DNA of 64,000 nt from NCBI GenBank assembly GCA_045631525.1, contig JAZQUY010000009.1, positions 4,279 to 68,278 of the forward strand. Direction: 5' to 3'. Under the pieces are notes generated by a model, which did not search any database, was not told where the DNA came from, and saw only the letters and a list, made by a program, of their open reading frames with translations. The stretch comes from SIG440 sp045631525 (GTDB taxonomy: Bacteria > Bacillota > Clostridia > Monoglobales > Monoglobaceae). Numbering within the stretch: position 1 is the stretch's first letter; every line of letters begins with the position of its first letter. Both the position numbers and the translations under genes were made by a program. Shown piece by piece: positions 52,018-59,611 of this stretch.

Positions 52018-53049
52018 ATGACAACAATATCTCCCATCAGCGAAAGCGTACGCTACACAGGCCGTTGGTTTGTGACCGAAAACAGCGCAACCTCCACCAC
52101 CCCGGGTGCATCTTTTGAAGTTGCATTCAAGGGCTCTTGGTGCGATCTGCGTTTTGATTTAACCGAAAACGCCGAAGCCTATCCCCATCTTTATATCCAG
52201 CTTGATGGCGGCGCAAAAATAGGCGCAAGGCTCGACCACTATATCAGGATTGAAGCCCCCGACGACGGCAACCACACCGCAACAGTATATTTCAAATCCG
52301 CCATGCAGGACCAACAGCGATGGTACACGCCGCTTGTTGCAAAAGTTACCTTTATTGGCGCCGAAACCGAAAGTGACGGAACCTTGCCTGTAGACGACCG
52401 CAAAATCATTGAATTTCTTGGCGACTCCATCACCGAAGGTATTTGGGTTGACGAATACAGACGTCCGTACTGGGGTTCCACCTCAAATCGCAACAATATG
52501 GTGTTCCAAAACGACTCAACCGCCACATATGCATATCTGACAGCCAATGCTCTTGGTATGCGGCCTTATATAATGGGCTACGGGTCACTGGGTCTTGCAG
52601 TAAAAGCTGCCGGCGGAGTACCAAAAGCAAAAGAAGCGTATCCTTTCTGTTTCAATGACGCCCCAAAACAGCCCATCGACACAGAGATAGTCGTTATCAA
52701 CTATGGTGTAAACGATCTTTTCCACGCAGATTTTCGTGACCATATCCGTGAATATGAAGAGTTTCTTCCTCTGGTAAGAAAGCTTAACCCCAAATCAAAG
52801 ATTGTGGCTCTGAGCGCTTTTTATGGGGCCTATCCCGAGGAAAAGGCTGCCTCTCTGAGTTCTTTCGAGCCCTATCCCAAAGAAGTGGAAAAACTGGTAA
52901 ACCGATACAACAAAGAACATTCAGACAATGTACTGTTCATTGACTCTACCGGCTGGATTCCCCGGTCTCCTATGCACCCCACCAGGGAAGGACATAAAAT
53001 CGTTGCCGAAAATCTTGTTAAATGTCTTAAAGAGTCTCTCGGAATTTAA
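52018..53049 (+). CDS. SGNH/GDSL esterase with N-terminal beta-sandwich (CE2-like)
   Basis: The 343 residues show an N-terminal jelly-roll-like domain (to about 125) and an SGNH hydrolase with block I EFLGDSITEG, block II GYGSLG, block III NYGVND and block V HPTREGH, giving the Ser-His catalytic pair. This two-domain layout resembles family CE2 acetylesterases, which remove acetyl groups from plant glycans. It is co-transcribed with the GH36 gene (13-base gap, AGGAGGA site), suggesting that the pair deacetylates and cleaves the same sugar. No signal peptide, so cytoplasmic. Confidence 0.82.
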   Translation: MTTISPISESVRYTGRWFVTENSATSTTPGASFEVAFKGSWCDLRFDLTENAEAYPHLYIQLDGGAKIGARLDHYIRIEAPDDGNHTATVYFKSAMQDQQRWYTPLVAKVTFIGAETESDGTLPVDDRKIIEFLGDSITEGIWVDEYRRPYWGSTSNRNNMVFQNDSTATYAYLTANALGMRPYIMGYGSLGLAVKAAGGVPKAKEAYPFCFNDAPKQPIDTEIVVINYGVNDLFHADFRDHIREYEEFLPLVRKLNPKSKIVALSAFYGAYPEEKAASLSSFEPYPKEVEKLVNRYNKEHSDNVLFIDSTGWIPRSPMHPTREGHKIVAENLVKCLKESLGI

Positions 53050-53074
53050 TACAAATAAATATCCCCCCGTAAAT

Positions 53075-53100
53075 TGAAGTAGTAAAATAAAAGTAGACAC
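53075..53100 (+). repeat. Left inverted repeat of the IS3 element
   Basis: 26 bases beginning TGAAGTAGTAAAAT and ending AAAGTAGACAC; 21 of 26 match the right end. Confidence 0.8.
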
Positions 53101-53130
53101 ATGGAAAACCACCATGTATCTACTTTTTTG
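53093..53130 (+). terminator. Terminator at the left end of the IS3 element
   Basis: GTAGA..ACATGG and CCATGT..TCTAC pair around a short loop (one mismatch), followed by TTTTTTG. It should stop transcription coming from the upstream carbohydrate operon before it reaches the transposase genes. Confidence 0.7.
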
Positions 53131-53164
53131 TTTTTGTGTTAAAATAATTGTGGAGGTGTTTGAT

Positions 53165-53533
53165 TTGAAAAAAGGACAAACAAAACGAACATGGACAAAG
53201 GAACAGAAGCTAGCAATAATAAAAAGATATTATGAAGAACATATATCAGCTGGTACTCTTGCCAAAGAACATAATGCAGATAAAGGAATGATATGCCGTT
53301 GGATAAGGAGTTACAATCAACATGGTGAATCGGTATTTGATTCTAAAAATAGCAGAAAAGGCAATCCGTTTTCTGCATTACATACCAGTAAGTCATTAAC
53401 AGAAACTGACAGATTAAAGTTGCAATTAGCGAAATTAGAAATAGAAAATGAACGGTTAAAAAAAGGATACCACGTGAAAGGAGTTGGTGCAAACAAGGAG
53501 TTCGTTATCTTAAAAGGTGTGAATATGAAATAA
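53165..53533 (+). CDS. IS3-family transposase OrfA
   Basis: The 122-residue protein has an N-terminal helix-turn-helix (TWTKEQKLAIIKRYYEEH..GMICRWIRSY) and a C-terminal leucine-zipper-like coiled coil (LKLQLAKLEIENERLKKG), as usual for OrfA. It starts with TTG 53165, eight bases after GGAGG. Near its end TTAAAAG (53510-53516) allows a -1 shift into the orfB frame, which is open across that point. Confidence 0.9.
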   Translation: MKKGQTKRTWTKEQKLAIIKRYYEEHISAGTLAKEHNADKGMICRWIRSYNQHGESVFDSKNSRKGNPFSALHTSKSLTETDRLKLQLAKLEIENERLKKGYHVKGVGANKEFVILKGVNMK

Positions 53534-53568
53534 TATACTCCCTTAAAGATAAGTATAGCGTAAAATCC

Positions 53569-54384
53569 TTGTGTGAGATAATGTCAGTTAATCGTTCGGG
53601 GTATTACAAATGGTTAGCAAGAAAAGATAAACCCAATCGTTATGAACAAGATAGAATAATTCTGACAGAATTGCTTTTAGAACAACACAAAAAGCATAAA
53701 ACAAAAGGATATCATTATCTCGCAAGATTAGCTCGTAACGAAACCGGATGGCTCTTTTCAGACAATCTCGCTCACAAATGCTGCAAGTTGGCAGGAATCC
53801 GTTCTAAAACAAACCGAGGAAGAAAATATGCAGGGAAAGAGCATATTAAATTTCCTAATACAATCAATGGTAATTGGAAAACAACCCGACCGTTAGAATT
53901 TGTTGTATCAGATATGACTTGCATTTATCATAAAGGGATTCGTTGGGAATGGACATATATATTGGATACATACAACAATGAAATAATAGCAAATTTTGTA
54001 ACAAACAAGAGAGGCAGCAGTTTACCATATTACCATTGTCTAAATGAGTTAATAGAAAAAACAAAAGAGCAGAGCTACCCAGTCACTTTGCATACCGACC
54101 AAGGTAGTGTCTACTCTTCATCAGGGTTCTACCAAACCCATAAATATTATACTAACATCAAACGCTCTATGTCAAGAGCTGGAACACCAACCGACAATCC
54201 TATAATAGAGTCTTTAAATGGATGGATAAAAGAAGAAATGAAAATAGATTTTAATTTAAAATCAGTTGAAAATGTTCCGTCTTTTCTCGAAAGCTATGTT
54301 CATTACTTTAATAACGAAAGATTATCATACAAATTAAATTACAAAACCCCTGTCCAATATAGAATTGAACAAGGGTTTGCATAA
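53569..54384 (+). CDS. IS3-family transposase OrfB (DDE catalytic domain)
   Basis: OrfB carries the rve-type integrase core. The DDE triad is visible as Asp in VVSDMTCIY, Asp in LHTDQGSVYS and Glu in NPIIESLNGW. The listed start is TTG 53569, but the frame is open upstream into orfA (reading IIYSLKDKYSVKSL), so the active enzyme is probably an OrfAB fusion made by -1 frameshifting. All catalytic residues are intact and the element may still be active. Confidence 0.9.
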   Translation: MCEIMSVNRSGYYKWLARKDKPNRYEQDRIILTELLLEQHKKHKTKGYHYLARLARNETGWLFSDNLAHKCCKLAGIRSKTNRGRKYAGKEHIKFPNTINGNWKTTRPLEFVVSDMTCIYHKGIRWEWTYILDTYNNEIIANFVTNKRGSSLPYYHCLNELIEKTKEQSYPVTLHTDQGSVYSSSGFYQTHKYYTNIKRSMSRAGTPTDNPIIESLNGWIKEEMKIDFNLKSVENVPSFLESYVHYFNNERLSYKLNYKTPVQYRIEQGFA

Positions 54385-54396
54385 TTCGTGGTTTTA

Positions 54397-54422
54397 GTGT
54401 CTACTTTTACTTGACAAGTTCA
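54397..54422 (-). repeat. Right inverted repeat of the IS3 element
   Basis: Read on the minus strand it begins TGAACTTGTCAAGTAAAAG and ends TAGACAC, pairing with 53075-53100. Confidence 0.8.
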
Positions 54423-54433
54423 GACGGCTTTTT

Positions 54434-55377
54434 CTATTTTCCATCAAACAGCCTTGCTGCATTGTTATAGAATATATCTTCAAGCTGACTTTTCCCCAAA
54501 TCAGCCAAAATGCTCAGCTCGCGCATTGCCATAAAGCCTTCGGTGATAACGTGCCTCAATGGGAAACCATTTGGGAAATTACGTTCGTTAATCCACGCAA
54601 AAGTATTACCCAAAGAAATGGGTTTTCCTAAAAATGCTGCCACCGGATAATCCGTTCCCCACATACAGCGGCTCACACCAACCTTTTTGATTATATAAAG
54701 CATTGCCGGCGACTCACAGATTCCCGAAAAATCATACCACACGTTTTCAAGGTCTGCAAGTTTATCCACTGTTCCAAAAACAGTCCATGCAGCAAAAGCT
54801 CTTGCTGCGTGCGCCAAGATAAGCACCGCATCAGGATATTTCTTTGCCATTTCAATTATGTAATTAAGATTATCAGGATGCGCCAGACATTCATTTTTCA
54901 CCATATGCAAGGTAATAGCCATTTTCCTTTGGTTTGCAACCTCCCACGCACTCTCAGGAAGATATTCATCAATGGCAGCCTCATATTTATCCTCACACTC
55001 CGCATAAAAGCAATAGCACTTAAGCCCCTTTATATTGGGATGCAGAAGCCTTGCCTCTATATCATAAACTGTATCCCCGGGAAAAACAATAATCTCCCCC
55101 ACATTTTGAGGATGCTTATTAAGTTCCTCCACCAAAAAACCGTGGGATTTTGCCAGTTCCGTCAGGTCGCTAAGAGAATCATCCCATTGCAACGTACCTC
55201 TCTGTTTTTCGCAAACAGCTTTATATCATCATAATAATCATCAAAAGACTTTCGCCCGTCATACAGAGAATCAAGATGCGTAATATGCATATGGGCATCA
55301 AAAAGCTTATCCGGCAAAAAATCGTCAATTATTTTAGCCGCCTCTATATCATGATTGTTATAAATGGACTCTCTCAT
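54434..55377 (-). pseudogene. Amidohydrolase family gene split by a frameshift
   Basis: Two overlapping frames encode successive parts of one TIM-barrel amidohydrolase. The first (55377-55162, ATG after GGGG at suitable distance) has the metal motif FDAHMHITH and ends in a stop after NGMILLAT; the second (to 54434) continues with LTELAKSHGFLVEELNK and contains MWGTDYPVAAFLG, the conserved late Asp of the family. A single base change of frame near 55165-55195 would join them into about 310 residues. The break lies about 750 bases from the IS3 end. A programmed frameshift or sequencing error is possible but less likely than decay. Confidence 0.7.
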
Positions 55378-55507
55378 TTCCCATTCCCCTTTTAACAGCT
55401 AAATTCAAAGGGATTGCCACCGCGTGAGCAGTTATAATCCCTTATCCATTATATACTATATATGTTTTATTTTCAACAAATCAAAATATGTTGTCTTATT
55501 TTACCAA

Positions 55508-56476
55508 TTAGAGAGCAAACTGAAATACACAAAACGCTGCATATATAAGGAGCAGAAGAATACCCTGAGTCCTCGAAAGCTTGCCACGTATCAATGCAGG
55601 GAATACCATAATTGACATTACCAGAAACATAACAGGAATATCCACAGCAAGTGACGTATTAACGCCAAATGCCTGTGAACTATTGGGAACAGGGAATGGT
55701 GAAAGCACAGTTGACACGCCGCTTACAAGCACAAGGTTAAAGAGATTTGCACCAATGATATTTCCAAGGGACAATGAGCTGTGCCCCTTTATAAGCGACG
55801 TGATTGCTGTAACAAATTCAGGAAGTGATGTTCCAAGCGCCACAAAGGTCAGAGCAATTACCGACTCAGGAACACCAAGCATCTGGGCAATAATAGTTCC
55901 ATTGTCCACCAGCAAATCAGCACCAACAGCAATAACAGCAGCTCCCGCAACAAGCAAAATCAATTCTTTCCACAAAGAGCCGCTCGTTTCTGTTTCTTCT
56001 TCCTCGCCTTTCTTTTCAGCAAGGCTTTTCTTGGCCTGAATAACCGAGATTATCATATAGACAGCAAAAATCGAAACCAAAACAATGCCTACAGCTCTTG
56101 AAAAGTTGCCTGTAAAATAAGCAACCGCCGAATAAAACACCGCAGCCACAAAAAAGAAACCCACCGGCAAAACAAGGGGTTTGCGGTTAACATCAGACGG
56201 ACGGATGGCAATTGTAATCGCCGCAATCAGCGAGGTATTGCATATAATCGAGCCAATAGCATTGCCGTATGCGATTTCCCCATGGCCACTAAGAGCCGCG
56301 CCTGCAGATACCATAACCTCTGGCAAGGTAGTTCCAATTGAAACAATGGTCGCACCTATCAAAATTTCAGGAATATGAAATCTGTGTGCAATGCCTGTAG
56401 CACCATCAACAAACCAGTCGCCGCCCTTAATCAGCAAAACGACGCCTACCAAAAACAATAAAACCGGAATTAACAT
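55508..56476 (-). CDS. CaCA-family cation exchanger (YrbG type)
   Basis: A 322-residue membrane protein with two inverted alpha repeats, GATIVSIGTTLPEV and TFVALGTSLPEF, each preceded by a GGDWFVDGA / GADLLVDNG segment. These define sodium/calcium exchanger-type antiporters with ten membrane helices. The start at ATG 56476 follows GAGGGAGA. A yybP-ykoY riboswitch in the leader suggests that expression responds to Mn2+, so the exported ion may be manganese rather than, or as well as, calcium. The linker between the repeats is acidic (KKGEEEETE). Confidence 0.88.
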   Translation of the reverse strand: MLIPVLLFLVGVVLLIKGGDWFVDGATGIAHRFHIPEILIGATIVSIGTTLPEVMVSAGAALSGHGEIAYGNAIGSIICNTSLIAAITIAIRPSDVNRKPLVLPVGFFFVAAVFYSAVAYFTGNFSRAVGIVLVSIFAVYMIISVIQAKKSLAEKKGEEEETETSGSLWKELILLVAGAAVIAVGADLLVDNGTIIAQMLGVPESVIALTFVALGTSLPEFVTAITSLIKGHSSLSLGNIIGANLFNLVLVSGVSTVLSPFPVPNSSQAFGVNTSLAVDIPVMFLVMSIMVFPALIRGKLSRTQGILLLLIYAAFCVFQFAL

Positions 56477-56530
56477 AAAAAATCTCCCTCTTTCCCATAT
56501 GATTTTGTGTTTCAAGCGCATCTTTTATGC

Positions 56531-56571
56531 AAAAAAAGACCTTTATTGTGCCAAAAACACAATAAAAGTCT
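56531..56571 (-). terminator. Expression-platform terminator of the CaCA gene riboswitch
   Basis: Minus strand AGACTTTTATTGTG, TTTTTGG, CACAATAAAGGTCT followed by TTTTTT. Its 5' arm contains the CTTTTATT that closes P1 of the riboswitch, so the two folds exclude each other. Confidence 0.8.
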
Positions 56572-56668
56572 CATTACACTTAAAAACTTTAAATGCTGTG
56601 CCGCGATTTCAAAAGAAATGTACTGACGCGCGCACAGGCGGAAAACCCGCAAATTACTCCCTTTTATT
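56561..56668 (-). promoter_or_regulatory. yybP-ykoY (manganese) riboswitch aptamer
   Basis: Minus strand: AATAAAAG (56668-56661) pairs with CTTTTATT (56568-56561) as P1; directly inside are GGGAGTA on the 5' side and TGAGA on the 3' side, the two conserved loops that form the Mn2+ site; between them are stems such as GCGGG/CCGC and AGTACATTTC. P1 formation would prevent the terminator at 56531-56571, so the switch should turn the gene on with ligand, as known for this class. Identified by motif and architecture, not by a covariance model. Confidence 0.75.
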
Positions 56669-56675
56669 TGTATGT

Positions 56676-56704
56676 ATGATAACATATTTTGGGAGAAATG
56701 TCAA
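56676..56704 (-). promoter_or_regulatory. Promoter of the CaCA gene riboswitch
   Basis: Minus strand TTGACA, 17 bases, TATCAT. The predicted start is at the first bases of P1. Confidence 0.75.
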
Positions 56705-56955
56705 TGTTTTTTCACCGCTTCTGTGGCATCATCCCCGTGCTTTATAGCACCCTTTAAAACATCTCCTGCCTCATCCGTATACTTAAGAGCGCCAATTACT
56801 GGAAGCATCGATAAAACATCAAACAAAGTCTGAACTATATGACCTGTCGACACCTCAAAATGTGTTACATCATAAATGAGGTCACGAATATCCGCCAGTA
56901 CATCAACACCCAAGAACCCTAAGCCAACCTGACCCAAAACGCCAAGTAGCTTTAT
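56701..56955 (-). pseudogene. Duplicated fragment of the neighbouring toxin gene
   Basis: From 56711 to about 56945 this stretch is about 97% identical (six substitutions, no gaps) to 57607-57841 inside the toxin gene and would encode the same pre-toxin linker (GQVGLGFLGVDVLADIRDL at its start). It begins right after the immunity gene, has no start codon with a ribosome site and stops where the riboswitch promoter begins. It is best read as the remnant of an orphan toxin cassette left by recombination. Confidence 0.8.
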
Positions 56956-56961
56956 TTATAA

Positions 56962-57273
56962 CTAATTTATCTTTTTTCCCTCTGCAATTATTTCATAAGG
57001 AAAGTTTTTGTAGTTAATGCAAAAATATTCATCCTCTGTGATATACACAGGCGGATTACCGGTTAAATCAATTACTTTAAAAACAAATGACCAAAATTCT
57101 TCATAACCAGCTTCATCCATATCGCATTCTGAATCATCTTCTATATATGAATCAAATATTCCCTGAATATGACTATCATCTTTCCATTTTAATGTCATTT
57201 TTTTTCCATAGTTTTCATCAACAGTATCCATAAATTTTCCGATTATTGTCTTTTCCTTATCATTTAAATACAT
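56962..57273 (-). CDS. Putative immunity protein of the MuF-Ntox50 toxin
   Basis: The 103-residue acidic protein (many Asp/Glu, e.g. IEDDSECDMDEAGYEEF) starts at ATG 57273, two bases after the toxin stop codon, with GGAGGA inside the toxin end. Small acidic genes directly after a polymorphic toxin usually encode its immunity protein. I cannot assign it to a named immunity family, so the call rests on position, size and charge. Confidence 0.7.
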   Translation of the reverse strand: MYLNDKEKTIIGKFMDTVDENYGKKMTLKWKDDSHIQGIFDSYIEDDSECDMDEAGYEEFWSFVFKVIDLTGNPPVYITEDEYFCINYKNFPYEIIAEGKKIN

Positions 57274-57275
57274 CC

Positions 57276-58673
57276 TTAATTCCTCCAATCAATCGGCTTT
57301 TCTGGTACAATGTGCGTCCCGGAATTTGAATAATGTATTGTTCCAACAGTCGTGTTATATAACTTTCCTGTTTTGGGGTCTACATATCTACCAATAACTT
57401 TGCCAAAATCAACTCTTTCTTTATTTTTCCCTATTTTTTGACCTTTGCCGCTATATTTATTTACTAAACTTTGAGCTTCGCTAATTGAAATATCCAAAAG
57501 ACTTTTCCCCTTGATATAGTTATTATGTCCTACAATGTGTTTTCCCTGTTTCCCCAAGTGTATCTGTTTGGAGTAATCTGAAAAATCAGTAACTTTTTTA
57601 GCAGCTTTCACCGCTTCTGTGGCATCATCCCCGTGCTTTATGGCACCCTTTAAAACATCTCCTGCCTCATCCGTATACTTAAGAGTGCCAATCACTGGAA
57701 GCATCGATAAAACATCAAACAAAGTCTGAACTATATGACCTGTCGACACCTCAAAATGTGTTACATCATAAATGAGGTCACGAAGATCCGCCAGTACATC
57801 GACACCCAAGAACCCTAAACCAACCTGACCCAAAACACCACCCAGATTGACATCTTCCGCATAATTCCCCAAAAAAATTTGCTTTAATGAAGTCCGCAAA
57901 TACCCTAAAGGATTTGCGCCATCTTCATCTTCAGTATTTTGAGACGCCACAACCTCAGTATTTTGATTTTTATCTAACACCTCAACAAAGCAATCACAGT
58001 TGGGATGAAACGGCATAAGGCTTTCGCCCATTTCTGCATCACCAATGAGAAAAACTTTACCGTCCAATTTGGTACATTCTTCACAATTGTCGCCGTTTGT
58101 TTTAATTCGATAATGAGTATATCCCTTATCCTCATAATCCCATAGTAACATATATTGCTTTAGCTGTCCAGCGCTGTCCTTCAAAAAACTTTCCAAAGAC
58201 GTGAGTCTTTTTGTTAACACCTTTCGAATGTGAGCTATAGCCGATTTAGCATCCTTGTTTTGCATCATTTGCAAATTCATTTCGTGCTTGACCGTGCTGA
58301 TTAAAGAAGTCTTTGATTGATTCAACCTCTCATTAAACTGTCTTTCAAATTCTTTTCCCCTGTTTCCGTATGTATCAAGCTTTTTTGAGGTCTGGAGACT
58401 CAGCCCGAGCTCATCATAAAATTCCGCAATATGCTTTTCTATGCTTGAATTTAAAACATCATAAGGAAAAACCAAATTTTCCCCGGCAAAATTTTGCAAA
58501 TCCTGACCAAGAAACAACCTATCTTTTAAAGGGATATTTCTTTTCATTATAGAAATCACTTTCTCACCATCATCAGGCACAAAAACGGCATAAGCATAAG
58601 CAATTTCCTTAGCTATATCTTCCTTAAGCCTTTCCGCCATACTCTCGAACATCTTTTCGTTCATTAAATCCAA
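57276..58673 (-). CDS. MuF-domain polymorphic toxin with C-terminal Ntox50 domain
   Basis: The protein of about 466 residues is built like a delivered toxin. The first half is helical and ends in a phage Mu protein F-like region with YRIKTNGDNCEECTKLDG and MPFHPNCDCF (Cys/His metal site). A pre-toxin linker follows (GVDVLADLRDLIYDVTHFEV, LPVIGTLKYTDEAGDVLKG). The C-terminal 95 residues (HLGKQGKHIVGHNNYI, ERVDFGKVIGRYVDP, IHYSNSGTHIVPEKP) match polymorphic toxin domain 50, a predicted RNase. Start is TTG 58673, five bases after AAAGGAGG; ATG 58664 is the alternative. Immunity gene follows. No other phage or secretion gene is near. Confidence 0.82.
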   Translation of the reverse strand: MDLMNEKMFESMAERLKEDIAKEIAYAYAVFVPDDGEKVISIMKRNIPLKDRLFLGQDLQNFAGENLVFPYDVLNSSIEKHIAEFYDELGLSLQTSKKLDTYGNRGKEFERQFNERLNQSKTSLISTVKHEMNLQMMQNKDAKSAIAHIRKVLTKRLTSLESFLKDSAGQLKQYMLLWDYEDKGYTHYRIKTNGDNCEECTKLDGKVFLIGDAEMGESLMPFHPNCDCFVEVLDKNQNTEVVASQNTEDEDGANPLGYLRTSLKQIFLGNYAEDVNLGGVLGQVGLGFLGVDVLADLRDLIYDVTHFEVSTGHIVQTLFDVLSMLPVIGTLKYTDEAGDVLKGAIKHGDDATEAVKAAKKVTDFSDYSKQIHLGKQGKHIVGHNNYIKGKSLLDISISEAQSLVNKYSGKGQKIGKNKERVDFGKVIGRYVDPKTGKLYNTTVGTIHYSNSGTHIVPEKPIDWRN

Positions 58674-58742
58674 ATCATCCTCCTTTGGTATTTTGTTTAC
58701 ATTATATACCAATGAAAATGGACAAAACGAACATATTTGAAA

Positions 58743-58766
58743 GCAAAAAATCCCGTCAAAGCGGGA
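58743..58766 (-). terminator. Terminator after the DUF6062 gene
   Basis: Minus strand GTCCCG, CTTTGA, CGGGAT then TTTTTTGC. Confidence 0.7.
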
Positions 58767-58786
58767 CTTTCGTCTTCATATTAATA

Positions 58787-59491
58787 TTAATTTTCAATCT
58801 CCCCATTCAAAAGCTCAGCGGTTTTTGTCAGGATATCTTTTGGGACATCGCACTTTTTGCCGGCGTTTCGATAGTCAAAGCTGTCGGCAAATTTTTTGAT
58901 GTACTCATGATATTCTGCTATTTTATTCTCCTCCAGCTCTATAATCGGCTTAAAATACTTCTCAATTTCCCGGTCCGAAAGCTCGTGGAATGCAAATTCG
59001 GTAAGTTTTGCAAAATGTTCAAAGCAAAAACCGTTCTTTGAAAGAACTTTGTCAAGGAAACCCTTTTCGCTCTTAAGCATAAAAATGAATGTATAAAAAT
59101 ATCTGTCAAGGGTGTGATTAATCTTCGAGCATACCGCGCATTCCTCTGCAACATGAGTAACCGCTGACACAAAAGGATTGTCAGCTTTTTTCTTTTTAAA
59201 AAATGATTTCTCGTTGTTTTCAAGTTCAAAAAGCGACTTTATCTCCTCAAGATGCGTGTCCATAATGAGCGCAAGGGACAAAGCATTTCGTTTCTCAATC
59301 AATCTTTTTATATGAGTCTTGCAAAATCCCTTTTCATTTGTAATCATCCGGAAATCCGGCTCCATCATCGCCGCCCCAAGGGTATAGTCAAGCGCCTCAT
59401 CCTCAAGCTTTCTCTCCAAAAAGCAAAACGGACAACTGCAATCCGCATCCAGCGATTCATTTATCGGAATTGTATATATTTTTTCTTTCAT
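58787..59491 (-). CDS. DUF6062 family protein
   Basis: A soluble 234-residue protein starting MKEKIYTIPINESLDADCSCPFCFLE, the hallmark of the DUF6062 family found in Clostridia; its function is unknown. Three cysteine pairs (CPFC, FCKTH region, CAVC, with later FCFEH) suggest two duplicated zinc-binding modules. It has a possible promoter overlapping the end of the ABC-F gene (TTGATA, 17 bases, TTAAAT) and its own terminator. Confidence 0.75.
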   Translation of the reverse strand: MKEKIYTIPINESLDADCSCPFCFLERKLEDEALDYTLGAAMMEPDFRMITNEKGFCKTHIKRLIEKRNALSLALIMDTHLEEIKSLFELENNEKSFFKKKKADNPFVSAVTHVAEECAVCSKINHTLDRYFYTFIFMLKSEKGFLDKVLSKNGFCFEHFAKLTEFAFHELSDREIEKYFKPIIELEENKIAEYHEYIKKFADSFDYRNAGKKCDVPKDILTKTAELLNGEIEN

Positions 59492-59582
59492 TTTTATTCC
59501 TTTCAGTTGGCTCGCAGCAAATTTTTAATGCACTACACCCGCCCTGTCTTTTCTCCGTTTAAAAACTCTAACCGAAATTTCT

Positions 59583-59611
59583 ATTTAAAATCAGCGAACC
59601 ATTTATATCAA
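59583..59611 (-). promoter_or_regulatory. Possible promoter of the DUF6062 gene
   Basis: Minus strand TTGATA, 17 bases, TTAAAT, overlapping the ABC-F stop codon. Confidence 0.45.

Larger units (their letters stand above)
53075..54422 (+). mobile_element. IS3-family insertion sequence, complete
   Basis: About 1348 bases bounded by 26-bp imperfect inverted repeats that start TGAA and share TAAAAGTAGACAC (5 mismatches of 26). Inside are orfA and orfB in overlapping frames, as in IS3 elements. A hairpin with T-run lies just inside the left end. No matching 3-4 bp target duplication is seen (AAT left, GAC right), so the flanks may have been rearranged since insertion. It sits downstream of the SGNH gene and next to a broken amidohydrolase gene. 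Confidence 0.9.

Noticed and set aside
57276..58673. A prophage, suggested by the Mu F-like domain
   Set aside because: No capsid, terminase, integrase or tail gene is nearby; flanks are chromosomal single genes.
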